From the NCBI GenBank assembly GCA_947492925.1, contig CANLOQ010000003.1:558001-622000 (forward strand): 64,000 nucleotides of DNA. Reading direction: 5' to 3'. The stretch is from an uncultured Sulfitobacter sp. (lineage in GTDB: Bacteria > Pseudomonadota > Alphaproteobacteria > Rhodobacterales > Rhodobacteraceae). Position numbers and translations under genes: made by a program. Positions 8,853-17,343 of this stretch are shown here, piece by piece (positions within the stretch are counted from its first letter, which is position 1; every line of letters begins with the position of its first letter). The notes below the pieces were generated by a model, which saw only the letters and a program-made list of their open reading frames with translations, ran no database searches and was not told the DNA's origin.

Positions 8853-10535
8853 ATGAAAAGACGGCTTTCCGCCATGCTCGCCGCCGATGTGGTCGGCTAT
8901 TCCAAGATGATCGCACAGGACGAGGCCGCCACTCTGTCCACTCTTGAAAGCCTGCGCAGCGAAGTGTTCGGCCCCGTTTTTGCCGACAACGCGGGACGCA
9001 TCGTGAAAAGCATGGGCGACGGTTGGCTGGTGGAATTTCAAAGCGCCGTCAACGCGGTGACCGCAGCGATGCAGGTGCAGGACAGACTGCGCGCGCATCC
9101 CACGATCCGCCTGCGCATGGGGCTGCACATCGGGGACGTGACCCAGAACGCCCATGACCTTTATGGCGATGGCATCAATATTGCTGCGCGGCTCGAAAGC
9201 ATCGCACCCGAAGGGGGTGTGATGATCTCAGACGCGGTCTATTCGAGCCTCGACGGGACGCTGTCCCCGTCATTCGAAGCGGCGGGCCCCCAGACCCTCA
9301 AGAACATCGCCCGCCCGGTGACAGCATGGCTGCGGGCGGGCACCCCTTTGCGGGCGGCCACGGACATGCCGAGCGTGCAGGCAACCTCCGCCCTGCCGGT
9401 GCTCAACGTACATCCCACCGCCAACAGCGACCCGCGGGGCGAGCTGCAGGATCTTGCCGATGCGCTCACAGCCGATCTGGCAAGCTATTTCGGCAGCATC
9501 AACTGGCTGCAGGGGCGCATCAGCGGATCGGATGCCGCGACCGGATACCACCTGCGCCCGATGCTGCGCGCGCGCGGCGACCGGCTCCGTCTGGAAACCC
9601 GCCTGCTCACGCCGGCAGGGGCGACGCTTTGGACACATAAATCCCAAAGCACACTGGATGACGCCTTTGACTGGCAGGACAACGTCGTGGGCGAAGTGGC
9701 CGACCATTGCATCGGGATGATCCTGGAGGCCGAGACGACCCGCATCACGGCAGTGCCCGACAGCGCGCTTACGGCGGAGCAGTGCGTGCTGATGGGGATC
9801 GTCTCCTGGCGTGACTTTTCGCATGACTCCTTCATCCGCTCTGCCGCCTTCCACGAACGCGCCATGCAGACCAGGCCGGATATGGCGGACGCATATGCAG
9901 AAGGTTTGATGGTGGTGCTTGCGGCGCGCACCATGACAGCGCACCCCGGCATCAAAACCTGGGTGGACAAGATACCCGAATGGATGGAGGCCGGTCGGCC
10001 CCATGCCGCAGGCCACCCGATGCTCAGCCTTGCGATTGCCATTGCGACCTACACGCAAGACGCCCGTCCCCTGCCCTTGCGCAGCGTGGTGGAACAGACC
10101 CTGCGCAATGCTCCGTTTGACGCACGTATCCTCAGCTATTGCGGCTGGGCGAACCTGTGGTGCGGTCATACGCAGGACGCCTACGATTGTTTTGTCAAAT
10201 CGCTGGAGTTTGGCCGCCTCGGCCCGTTCTACGTCGCAGCCCTTGGCGGGGCCGCAACAGCATGCGTGCAGCTTGGGCAGGATGCGGAGGCGCTGGATTA
10301 TCTTGATCAGGGGTTTGCCCTGTCTGACAGCTACCCCACCTATTACGCATCAAAAAGTGCAGCACTTGCACATCTGGGGCGCCTGGAAGAGGCGCGTGAT
10401 GTGATGGCAAAGTACCGCACGCTTGAACCGGGCCGCACGGTCGACAGTTGGCGAACGTCAAACGGCTATGGCGGCTCGGAAGGGGGCGCGCGCTACTTTG
10501 AAGGGCTGCGGCTCGCGGGACTACCGGAAAGGTAG
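8853..10535 (+). CDS. Class III adenylate/guanylate cyclase with C-terminal TPR-like repeats
   Basis: This 560-residue protein starts with a cyclase homology domain (about 1-165): the metal-binding aspartates are D12 (AADVVGYSK) and D56 (MGDGWLVEF), with RMGLHIGDV and GDGINIAARLE following. A middle part (about 190-300) resembles the TolB-like linker common in such proteins. The tail (about 330-555) holds helical repeats of TPR type (ARILSYCGWANLWCGHTQDAYDCFVKSLE). No membrane segment is evident, so it is probably a soluble cyclase. It makes cAMP or cGMP; the signal is unknown. It is divergent from the sox operon. Confidence 0.88.
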   Translation: MKRRLSAMLAADVVGYSKMIAQDEAATLSTLESLRSEVFGPVFADNAGRIVKSMGDGWLVEFQSAVNAVTAAMQVQDRLRAHPTIRLRMGLHIGDVTQNAHDLYGDGINIAARLESIAPEGGVMISDAVYSSLDGTLSPSFEAAGPQTLKNIARPVTAWLRAGTPLRAATDMPSVQATSALPVLNVHPTANSDPRGELQDLADALTADLASYFGSINWLQGRISGSDAATGYHLRPMLRARGDRLRLETRLLTPAGATLWTHKSQSTLDDAFDWQDNVVGEVADHCIGMILEAETTRITAVPDSALTAEQCVLMGIVSWRDFSHDSFIRSAAFHERAMQTRPDMADAYAEGLMVVLAARTMTAHPGIKTWVDKIPEWMEAGRPHAAGHPMLSLAIAIATYTQDARPLPLRSVVEQTLRNAPFDARILSYCGWANLWCGHTQDAYDCFVKSLEFGRLGPFYVAALGGAATACVQLGQDAEALDYLDQGFALSDSYPTYYASKSAALAHLGRLEEARDVMAKYRTLEPGRTVDSWRTSNGYGGSEGGARYFEGLRLAGLPER

Positions 10536-10547
10536 CCCCGCAAACCC

Positions 10548-11978
10548 CTACAATCCCTTGGCGCGATAGCTCGCCGCAACCTTTTCAATCGACACAAGGT
10601 AAGCCGCCGTGCGCAGATCATCCACATCGTCGCGCGCGTGCCAGACATGGGCCATAGACTCGTATGCCGTCGACATCGTGTCATCCAGCCCCGACCGCAC
10701 CAGCTCCAGCTCTCCTGCGCCGCGCAGGTACTTTTCCTTGAAGTTGGGGCTCAACTCCCAGCCGATGCCCGAATCCGCGCTCAACCGTTCCAGCTCGTCC
10801 ACCACAAGCTGGTGACGCGCTTCTTCCTGACGGCGCTGCATACGGCCAAAACGAATGTGGCTCAGGTTCTTGACCCACTCGAAATAGGACACTGTGACAC
10901 CGCCCGCATTGGCATACATGTCAGGAATGATCACCGTACCCTTACCACGCAGAATTTCATCCGCACCGGCAGTGACCGGCCCATTCGCCGCCTCAATGAT
11001 CAGCGGTGCGGCGATGCGTTCGGCATTGCCAAGGTTGATCACCCCTTCCAGTGCCGCCGGCACCAGAATGTCACAGGGTGCCTCAAGCAGTGCGGCACCG
11101 TCTTCCTGCAATTGCGCATCGGGATACCCGGTGATCGTGCCGTGTTTGACGATCCACTGGTGCACCGCCTCCACGTCCAGACCGTCCTCGTTGTAAAGCG
11201 CGCCGTCCCGTTCGATGATGCCGGTGATGACACAGCCGTCTTCCTCGGACAGGAACTTGGCCGCGTGATAGCCCACGTTGCCAAGGCCCTGCACCACCAC
11301 GCGCTTTCCCTTCAGCGTCCCGGTCAGGCCAGCCTTTTCCATGCCCTCCACGTCGCGGAAAAAGGCATGCAGCGCGTATTGCACACCGCGCCCCGTGGCT
11401 TCTGTCCGGCCCTGAATGCCGCCCGCGTTGATGGGCTTGCCCGTCACACAGGCCACACCGTTGATGTCGGTGGTGTTCATGCGCTTGTATTGGTCCGCAA
11501 TCCACGCCATCTCACGCTCGCCCGTGCCCATGTCGGGGGCGGGCACGTTCTGCGCGGGGTTGATCATGTCACGCTTGATCAGCTCATAGGCAAAGCGCCG
11601 GGTGATCAGCTCAAGCTCGTGATCGTCGTATTCGCGCGGATCAATGCAAAGCCCGCCCTTTGATCCACCAAACGGGGCTTCCACCAGTGAACACTTGTAG
11701 GTCATCAGCGCCGCCAGCGCCTCCACCTCGTCCTGATTGACCCCCAGCGAAAAGCGGATACCACCCTTCACGGGCTCCATATGTTCGGAATGAACGGAGC
11801 GATAGCCGGTAAAGGTCTCAATCTTGCCCCGCAGGCGCACACCAAAGCGGACCGTATAGGTCGCGTTGCAGACGCGTATCTTTTCCTCCAGCCCGGGCGG
11901 CAAATCCATCAGCGCCACCGCGCGGTTGAACATGATATCGACGCTCTCGCGGAAACTCGGCTCGTTGGATGGCTGCAT
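10548..11978 (-). CDS. Glu/Leu/Phe/Val-type dehydrogenase, probable glutamate dehydrogenase
   Basis: This 476-residue enzyme interconverts glutamate and 2-oxoglutarate plus ammonium. The glutamate-binding region EPVKGGIRFSLGV and catalytic-lysine region MTYKCSLVEAPFGGSKGG are present, as is the nucleotide-binding VVQGLGNVGYHAAKFL. I chose the ATG at 11978, preceded by GGGGGAGAAAG, over a longer reading from 12086. Coenzyme specificity cannot be told by eye. It is convergent with the cyclase gene, only 12 bases apart. Its role may be ammonium release from amines and amino acids, in keeping with sox and glnBA nearby. Confidence 0.93.
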   Translation of the reverse strand: MQPSNEPSFRESVDIMFNRAVALMDLPPGLEEKIRVCNATYTVRFGVRLRGKIETFTGYRSVHSEHMEPVKGGIRFSLGVNQDEVEALAALMTYKCSLVEAPFGGSKGGLCIDPREYDDHELELITRRFAYELIKRDMINPAQNVPAPDMGTGEREMAWIADQYKRMNTTDINGVACVTGKPINAGGIQGRTEATGRGVQYALHAFFRDVEGMEKAGLTGTLKGKRVVVQGLGNVGYHAAKFLSEEDGCVITGIIERDGALYNEDGLDVEAVHQWIVKHGTITGYPDAQLQEDGAALLEAPCDILVPAALEGVINLGNAERIAAPLIIEAANGPVTAGADEILRGKGTVIIPDMYANAGGVTVSYFEWVKNLSHIRFGRMQRRQEEARHQLVVDELERLSADSGIGWELSPNFKEKYLRGAGELELVRSGLDDTMSTAYESMAHVWHARDDVDDLRTAAYLVSIEKVAASYRAKGL

Positions 11979-12094
11979 TTCTTTCTCCCCCTGCTGCCGG
12001 TGCCCGAAGAACCACGTCGCGCGCAGTACGCGCACGGGCGAGTCGGACAACCGCTTGTCCCCCGACCTTAGCGGCCGAGTTTGCAAGGTGCGAC

Positions 12095-12110
12095 TTTATT
12101 AATCGTTAAC
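12095..12110. promoter_or_regulatory. CtrA-like box TTTA-N7-TTAAC
   Basis: One mismatch from the CtrA consensus TTAA-N7-TTAAC. It lies 117 bases upstream of the glutamate dehydrogenase start and about 235 bases upstream of the TadG-like gene. A seven-of-eight match can arise by chance; it is listed because a second such box follows within 110 bases. Confidence 0.3.
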
Positions 12111-12202
12111 GCCCGATTTTCACCAAAAGCTCCAAAATCACCGGATTCGGTCCGATTGTTCCCACACCCGAAACAACCGCCCCATTCCGGCTGCATTAGC
12201 GC

Positions 12203-12217
12203 TTAAAATTCTCCTAA
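12203..12217. promoter_or_regulatory. CtrA-like box TTAA-N7-CTAA
   Basis: A second one-mismatch match to TTAA-N7-TTAA, in a locally AT-rich stretch about 130 bases before the TadG-like start. Pilus and motility genes are often CtrA-dependent in Rhodobacterales (established for the group), so control of the pilus-type operon is plausible but unproven. Confidence 0.3.
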
Positions 12218-12344
12218 AATACCCATATTTGCCAATGATTTGCCCCATTTCCGCCACGTTCTGACGCCACAACATCCCAAAGGAAAAATCCGCCCACTGG
12301 AATGGGAAGCCCCTGAACGGGATTGGCTGGAAAGGTTGATGACG

Positions 12345-13775
12345 ATGACACGTAAGATTGAGAAATTCCGCTCTGATTTGCGCGAATTTGCTGCGTTTAG
12401 CCGCAGCTTCGGCAAAGACGAGGACGGCATGGTAACGATGTTTGCCTGCCTGATGATCTTCTGCATGCTGATGATCAGCGGTATCGGCTATGACATGATG
12501 CGTCACGAAATGGAGCGCACGCGCATTCAGGCCGTGGCCGACCGTGCCGTGCTTGCCGCCGCCGACCTTGACCAGACGCTGACGCCACAGGCTGTTGTTC
12601 AGGACTACTTTGACAAATCCGGCATGGGCGACTTTGTATCGAACGTCGAGGTGAACCAGGGCCTGAACTTCCGAAGCGTGAAGGTGAACGCCGAAACCAC
12701 GATGAACACCGCCTTTATGGACTACCTCGGGGTTGAAACCCTGCGCGTCCCGGCCGTGTCCGCCGCCGAGGAAAAGGTGAACAAAGTCGAAATTTCGCTG
12801 GTGCTGGATATCTCCGGCTCCATGAAAAATAACGGCAAGATGGACAACCTCAAGGCAGCGGCCAGCACGTTTGTCGATACCGTGCTCGATCCGGCCAATG
12901 AAAACCTGATCTCGGTCTCGATGATCCCCTATTCCGAACACGTGAACGCCGGTCCGCTGATCTACAATCAGTTGAACATGCAGGGCCGTCACAACTATTC
13001 GCACTGCGTTGAATTCCCCGACGATGAATTTGGCTCGGTTGTGCTGGACACCGCGCGCACCTACCAGCAGATGCAGCACTTCCAGTGGAACACCTTCTCG
13101 AACGAAGCTCCCGGCGTCCGCAACACGCGCTATGACACCGTTTGCCCGCGCAACGCCTACGAACGGATCGTACCCACCAGCCAGGACCCCGATCAGCTCA
13201 AAAGCCAGATCGAACTGTTCAAGCCCCGCGCCGGTACGTCGATCTTTCTGGGGATGAAATGGGGCGCGGCCATGCTCGACCCGTCTTTCCGCCCGCTGAA
13301 CAACACGATGGCAAGCCAGGGCTTTGTGGACGCAAACTTTGCAACACGTCCCGCCGCCTACTCGGATGAGGAAACGATGAAGACAATCATCCTCATGACG
13401 GACGGCCAGAACGACCGCTCATGGCGCATCCAGAACCGGTACTACAACTCCAACTCCGAAGTTGTGCACTGGGCCCGGAACAACCTTTCGCAGTGGCTGT
13501 GGTGGAATGTGAACTCCGCCTATCACGGTAACTTCTACTACCAGAAGTACACAGCGGCACAGGGTGATGGTCTGCTCGACAGCATCTGTGACGCGGCGAA
13601 GGAAAAGAACATTATCATCTGGTCTATTGGCTTCGAAGTCACCGACCACGGTGCCAATGTGATGCGCCAGTGCGCCTCCTCGCCCAGCCACTTCTTCCGG
13701 GTCGAAGGCGTCGAGATCGAAGAGGCCTTCACCTCCATCGCGCGCCAGATCAACAAGCTGAGGCTCACACAATGA
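12345..13775 (+). CDS. TadG-like pilus-associated protein with von Willebrand A domain
   Basis: This 476-residue protein has a class III signal-like N-terminus: a basic stretch, then EDGMVTMFACLMIFCMLMISGIGYDMMRHE, a single membrane segment near 27-46 typical of TadE/TadG proteins. A VWA domain follows, with a MIDAS motif DISGS at about 155-159 and MTDGQND further on. The ATG at 12345 is best placed for GGAAAGG (9 bases); an ATG two codons earlier is too close. It overlaps the next gene by 4 bases (ATGA). Such proteins help assemble or anchor Flp/Tad pili; the main tad secretion genes are not in this window. Confidence 0.88.
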   Translation: MTRKIEKFRSDLREFAAFSRSFGKDEDGMVTMFACLMIFCMLMISGIGYDMMRHEMERTRIQAVADRAVLAAADLDQTLTPQAVVQDYFDKSGMGDFVSNVEVNQGLNFRSVKVNAETTMNTAFMDYLGVETLRVPAVSAAEEKVNKVEISLVLDISGSMKNNGKMDNLKAAASTFVDTVLDPANENLISVSMIPYSEHVNAGPLIYNQLNMQGRHNYSHCVEFPDDEFGSVVLDTARTYQQMQHFQWNTFSNEAPGVRNTRYDTVCPRNAYERIVPTSQDPDQLKSQIELFKPRAGTSIFLGMKWGAAMLDPSFRPLNNTMASQGFVDANFATRPAAYSDEETMKTIILMTDGQNDRSWRIQNRYYNSNSEVVHWARNNLSQWLWWNVNSAYHGNFYYQKYTAAQGDGLLDSICDAAKEKNIIIWSIGFEVTDHGANVMRQCASSPSHFFRVEGVEIEEAFTSIARQINKLRLTQ

Positions 13776-14317
13776 CACAGCACGCACCCAAAAAAGGCTT
13801 CCTGCGGCGCTTCCGCCGCAGCGAAGACGGCTCCGCCCTCCTTGTGGAATTCTGCATCTTCGTCCCGCTTCTGTTCGGTGCATTCCTCATGGCGGTCGAA
13901 ATGGGCATCTACTCCATGCGCCAGACCTATCTGGACCGGGGCCTAGATATCGCCGTGCGCTACGTGCGTCTGAACACCCAGACAAACTACACCCACGACA
14001 GCATCAAGCAACTGGTCTGCGACAACGCCGGCTGGCTTGAGAACTGCGACGAAACACTGCGTCTGGAAATGGTCTCGATCAACCCGCGCAACTTTGCCCA
14101 GTTCAACCAGCGTGCCGATTGCGTGGACACATCCGAAGACGTCAAACCGGTGCGCGGCTTTGCGCTGGGGCAGGAAAACCAGATGATGATGCTGCGCGCC
14201 TGCGTCAAGTTTGACCCGATCTATCCCACCAGCGGTCTGGGCGAAGCTTTCGTCAAGGATGGCTCGGGACAGGTCAAGATGATCGCCTCCGCAGCCTTTG
14301 TTCAGGAGCCAGGATAA
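13772..14317 (+). CDS. TadE-like pseudopilin/pilus assembly protein
   Basis: This 181-residue protein starts with a basic segment, then the TadE-type motif RRSEDGSALLVEFCIFVPLLFGAFLMAVEMGIYSM. The G-S-A-LLVEF pattern and one hydrophobic helix (about 22-43) are the hallmark of TadE-like minor pilins. The C-terminal, periplasmic part has four cysteines. The start ATG overlaps the upstream TGA, and the stop overlaps the next ATG by one base (TAATG), so all three genes are translationally coupled. Confidence 0.88.
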   Translation: MTQHAPKKGFLRRFRRSEDGSALLVEFCIFVPLLFGAFLMAVEMGIYSMRQTYLDRGLDIAVRYVRLNTQTNYTHDSIKQLVCDNAGWLENCDETLRLEMVSINPRNFAQFNQRADCVDTSEDVKPVRGFALGQENQMMMLRACVKFDPIYPTSGLGEAFVKDGSGQVKMIASAAFVQEPG

Positions 14318-14874
14318 TGTCACTTACATGGATCAAAACCCGCATCGGGCGCTTCGCCCGGCGCGAGGACGGCACCATCGCCCTCGAAGCGATGATCATC
14401 ACCCCCATGATGTTCTGGGCCTTCCTGTCGGTCTTCTCGATGATGGATGCCTTCCGGACCTATAACATCAACCAAAAGGCCGCCTACACGATTGGCGATT
14501 CCATCTCGCGTGAGACGGCTCCGATCGACATGGAATATATCACCGGCACGCTGCAGATGTTTGAATACCTGTCGCAAAGCCAGGGTCAGTCGTCCCTGCG
14601 CGTCAGCTCGCTGGTCTACAACATGGTCGAGGACACCTATCTTGTGGAATGGTCGCAGGCGCTGGGGTCCATGTCCGCACTGGGAACCAACGATGCACAG
14701 TCATGGTCCACGAAACTGCCCGTGATGCCCCACAACGAACGGGTGATGCTGGTCGAAACCAAAAGCACCTACGACCCGCCCTTCGCCACCGGGCTTGAAC
14801 GGCGCGAGATTGAGAACTTTGTTTTCACCCGCCCCCGTTTTGCACCGCGCGTCTGCTGGGAACAGTGTAACTGA
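14317..14874 (+). CDS. Second TadE-like pilus assembly protein
   Basis: This 185-residue protein has the same design as the preceding one: a basic start, REDGTIALEAMIITPMMFWAFLSVFSMMDAFR as the processing and membrane region (about 17-45), and a C-terminal periplasmic domain ending with CWEQCN. TadE and TadG proteins usually occur as sets, and three in a row fits that pattern. A prepilin peptidase cut near G19 is likely but not shown. Confidence 0.85.
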   Translation: MSLTWIKTRIGRFARREDGTIALEAMIITPMMFWAFLSVFSMMDAFRTYNINQKAAYTIGDSISRETAPIDMEYITGTLQMFEYLSQSQGQSSLRVSSLVYNMVEDTYLVEWSQALGSMSALGTNDAQSWSTKLPVMPHNERVMLVETKSTYDPPFATGLERREIENFVFTRPRFAPRVCWEQCN

Positions 14875-15235
14875 TCCACCACCGGCACCGGCCCTGACTG
14901 AAATCCTGCCCGCGCGATCCGCCCCTCTGGTGCGGGTCGCGCGTCGCCATTTTGACAGACATGTTTCTTACCGGACCTGTTCCCACGCGCGACATGAACG
15001 CGGATCGCAATATCCAAGGGTCCAGAAGACCGACCTGCCAAGCCTTCAAAATCTGCACCTGACACGCACACCCTGCGCAGGGCGTACGTAAACGCGGGGC
15101 ATAGCCACCCTGACGCTCCCGTTGAAACGCTCACTCAGTTCCGGGTAATCCGTTTCCCGAACCAGCCAAACCCACCACCCGCGTCTCAAACACGGCCAAC
15201 AGTCACCGCGCGTGCTCCCGCCCGCGCAGTCCGGC
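14875..15235. other. 361-base gap without a convincing gene
   Basis: I see no supported gene here. Positions 14931-14950 match 15243-15262 at 19 of 20 bases (TGCGGGTCGCGCGTsGCCAT); the second copy encodes the last residues (MATRDPHQ) of the next gene on the minus strand. A minus-strand reading of this gap also contains MATRDPHQ, so the gap may hold a decayed partial copy of the tail of that gene. No terminator with a clear T-run was found after the TadE-like gene. Confidence 0.5.
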
Positions 15236-15748
15236 CTATTGATGCGGGTCGCGCGTGGCCATCATGGCCGACAGAACCTCTGACATGAATTTGGTCTGGT
15301 GGCCGGGCGTCATGCCACCGATGCCCACGCGCCGCCCCGTGCGCCACCACAACCCGGGCCGCCAGTCGCGTGTGCCGGGCTGCGCGGTGCGCAGCAGAAA
15401 CCCGTTTGACGGCTTGAAGGCAAATGTCCCCCGGTCCATCGACTGCACATCCGCCACACGGGCGATCACCGTGCCATCCCCGTCGCGAATCTCTTTCGGG
15501 GTCAGCTCAATGCGGCTTTGCGTGGCGCGGCGCATCCGGTCCGTGATCCAAAGCGATCCCGCCCCGATGACCAGCAAAAAGACCTGCCAGATCGGGCTGG
15601 GCGGCTGGGCAAAGGCGATGTAGATCAACAGCACGCCCAGCAATCCCAGCGATCCCAACCCCAGAATCCGCCGCCCCGTAGAGGCGGTGACCGTGGCCAG
15701 CACCTCGTTTTCGTCGCTGAACCTGTCGGGCATGTCACTGGTATCCAC
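15236..15748 (-). CDS. Hypothetical membrane protein, 170 residues
   Basis: This protein has two adjacent hydrophobic segments (LGLGSLGLLGVLLIYIAFA at about 30-48 and IWQVFLLVIGAGSLWI at about 53-68) and then a soluble part that reads as a compact beta-rich domain (RIELTPKEIRDGDGTVIARVADVQSMDRGTFAFKPSNGFLL). The GTG start at 15748 has GGAGAG 5 bases ahead. The pattern is that of small bacterial membrane proteins with a PH-like cytoplasmic domain, but I do not recognise a named family. It is a single gene on the minus strand. Confidence 0.75.
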   Translation of the reverse strand: MDTSDMPDRFSDENEVLATVTASTGRRILGLGSLGLLGVLLIYIAFAQPPSPIWQVFLLVIGAGSLWITDRMRRATQSRIELTPKEIRDGDGTVIARVADVQSMDRGTFAFKPSNGFLLRTAQPGTRDWRPGLWWRTGRRVGIGGMTPGHQTKFMSEVLSAMMATRDPHQ

Positions 15749-15820
15749 TGCCGCTCTCCGCGCTTGCTGCTGCGCTGTCCCTACCCCGCGCCCGGGAGCA
15801 GAGCAAGCGTCAGAGCGGCC

Positions 15821-16333
15821 TCATCTCATGGTCCGGTCGCGCGGGCGCTTCTGCGCAAGCCCTTTCTCCAGCCGCGCGGCCACCGCCTGCCGCTGCGCCA
15901 CCGACATCTCCGCCACAGTCTCAAGCCAAACGCGTCGCGCGGTGCTCTCGACCCGCTTGGCGGCACTCAGTTGCGCCTCAAACAGCGCTTCCGCGGCGGC
16001 CTTGTCAAAGGCATCGGCACGCAGAATGTCCATCATCCGTTGCTGCATCTCACGCCGCGCAGCCCTGTCGGGCAGTCCCTGCCCCCGCATCTCATCGCGC
16101 AGGGCGCGGCGCAGATCACGGCGCGCCTCACGCGGCAGGGCGCGCACAAAGGGCGTCGCGTATTTATGGGCACCTGCATTTGGACCCTTTGCTCTTTCGG
16201 GTCCGTCCGCGCCCATATGGCGCAGCACGGCGCCCCCGACCGCACCGATGAACAGCAGGTTCAACGCCAGCGAAATTCCCAGCACCCAGGTCCAAAGCCG
16301 TCTGTTGCGGCCCGGCGGGTTTGCCTTATCCAT
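15821..16333 (-). CDS. Periplasmic heavy-metal-sensor-like protein (CnrR/ZraP type)
   Basis: This 170-residue protein has one N-terminal membrane anchor (LWTWVLGISLALNLLFIGAVGGAVL, about 13-37) followed by a long, charged, helical periplasmic part rich in R, A and E. That is the layout of the CnrR/CnrX/ZraP-like metal-sensing and Spy-like family. It overlaps the upstream small membrane protein gene by 8 bases and has a strong GGAGGA site inside it. Together with the sigma factor upstream it looks like the extracytoplasmic part of an ECF signalling unit. Metal specificity cannot be told; no clear His/Met metal cluster is visible. Confidence 0.8.
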   Translation of the reverse strand: MDKANPPGRNRRLWTWVLGISLALNLLFIGAVGGAVLRHMGADGPERAKGPNAGAHKYATPFVRALPREARRDLRRALRDEMRGQGLPDRAARREMQQRMMDILRADAFDKAAAEALFEAQLSAAKRVESTARRVWLETVAEMSVAQRQAVAARLEKGLAQKRPRDRTMR

Positions 16334-16700
16334 CGTTCAGATCCTCCGTGATGTCCCAGCCAAATCCGCTCAGCCCGACACCGCCCAGCGCGTCTTCCGT
16401 GTCGCTTTCAAATCCTATGACCTGCGTGGCCAGATCAGGCATGCCCTGCGGTGGGGCCACGCCCAGCCAAAAGCCCACGCAGCCGGCGGTGATCATGCCC
16501 CCCAGCGCGGGCAGCCCGCCGATGTCGGCCAACACCGCCCACAGCCCCCGCCGCGCCGGCGGGGTCGCGCGCGGCTGCATTTGCTGTGCGTCCGCCAGCA
16601 CCCGCGTCATCAGCGCGTGCGGCACGGGCGGCGGTGCCGCACGGGCGTCCTGAAAAAGCGCCTCAAGTGCGTCTTGTGTTTTTTGCGTGTTATCCGTCAT
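16326..16700 (-). CDS. Small single-span membrane protein, probable anti-sigma partner
   Basis: This 124-residue protein has a soluble N-terminal part (about 1-65), one hydrophobic span (LPALGGMITAGCVGFWLGV, about 75-93) and an acidic C-terminal tail. It overlaps the ECF sigma gene by 11 bases at its start and the metal-sensor-like gene at its end. Position and topology fit an anti-sigma or sensor-linking protein. Homologues in this bacterial group are, as I recall, sometimes mislabelled dihydroorotate dehydrogenase; nothing in the sequence supports that enzyme. The role is inferred from context. Confidence 0.7.
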   Translation of the reverse strand: MTDNTQKTQDALEALFQDARAAPPPVPHALMTRVLADAQQMQPRATPPARRGLWAVLADIGGLPALGGMITAGCVGFWLGVAPPQGMPDLATQVIGFESDTEDALGGVGLSGFGWDITEDLNDG

Positions 16701-17310
16701 CTTCAAACCCCAATGCGGCCTTCTGTCCGTCCAATGCCTGCGCCAGCCCACGCTTGCCCCGCGCGATCAGGCTTTCAACGGCCTCAATTCCGGTGTCCAG
16801 AATGGCCGCAATCTCCGGGTTGGCAAGCCCGTCGATATGGCGCAGCACCACCGCCTGCCGCTGCCTGTCCGGCAGGCGGGCCAGCGCGCCCTGCAAGGCG
16901 TCGTGACGCGCGGCCTGTTGCAGACGCGCCTCCGCGTCCGGTGCGGGATCGGCCTCTTCGGCCGTGCCATCCAGCCCGGTTTCGCGCCGCTTGCGCAACC
17001 GGTCGGTACACAGGTTGGCAACAACGCGGTACAGCCATGTGGTCACCTTGGCCTCGCCCTGCCGCCAGTCGGGCGCAATCCGCCACAACCGCAACAAAGC
17101 CTCCTGAGTGACGTCTTCCGCCTCCGCCCCCTCGCCCAGCACACGCAGTGCGTGGCCGTACAGACGCGGTGTCAGCGCCACGGTCAACGCCCGCGCCGCC
17201 GCCCCGTCGCCAGCGGCATAGCGCGCCAGCAGGGCAGCCTCGGGATCGGCCTCGCGATCATCTTGGGGCACAGAGGGAACAGCGGACATATTCATGGCTA
17301 GCGACGGCAC
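16690..17310 (-). CDS. ECF-type RNA polymerase sigma factor
   Basis: This protein of about 206 residues has sigma region 2 (LYGHALRVLGEGAEAEDVTQEALLRLWR ... TWLYRVVANLCTDRLRKRR) and region 4 (LQGALARLPDRQRQAVVLRHIDGLANPEIAAILDTGIEAVESLIARGKRGL), and lacks regions 1 and 3, as ECF sigmas do. The start is uncertain: GTG at 17310, ATG at 17295 or ATG at 17289, none with a strong ribosome site. It lies 48 bases or fewer after the EF-hand gene and overlaps the probable anti-sigma gene. ECF sigmas usually control their own operon. Confidence 0.9.
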   Translation of the reverse strand: MPSLAMNMSAVPSVPQDDREADPEAALLARYAAGDGAAARALTVALTPRLYGHALRVLGEGAEAEDVTQEALLRLWRIAPDWRQGEAKVTTWLYRVVANLCTDRLRKRRETGLDGTAEEADPAPDAEARLQQAARHDALQGALARLPDRQRQAVVLRHIDGLANPEIAAILDTGIEAVESLIARGKRGLAQALDGQKAALGFEDDG

Positions 17311-17343
17311 GGGCGCAATTCAAGCGCCCGCACCAATCCTGTC

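Noticed and set aside
16326-16700. Dihydroorotate dehydrogenase
   Set aside because: The protein is 124 residues with one membrane span and no flavin barrel motifs.
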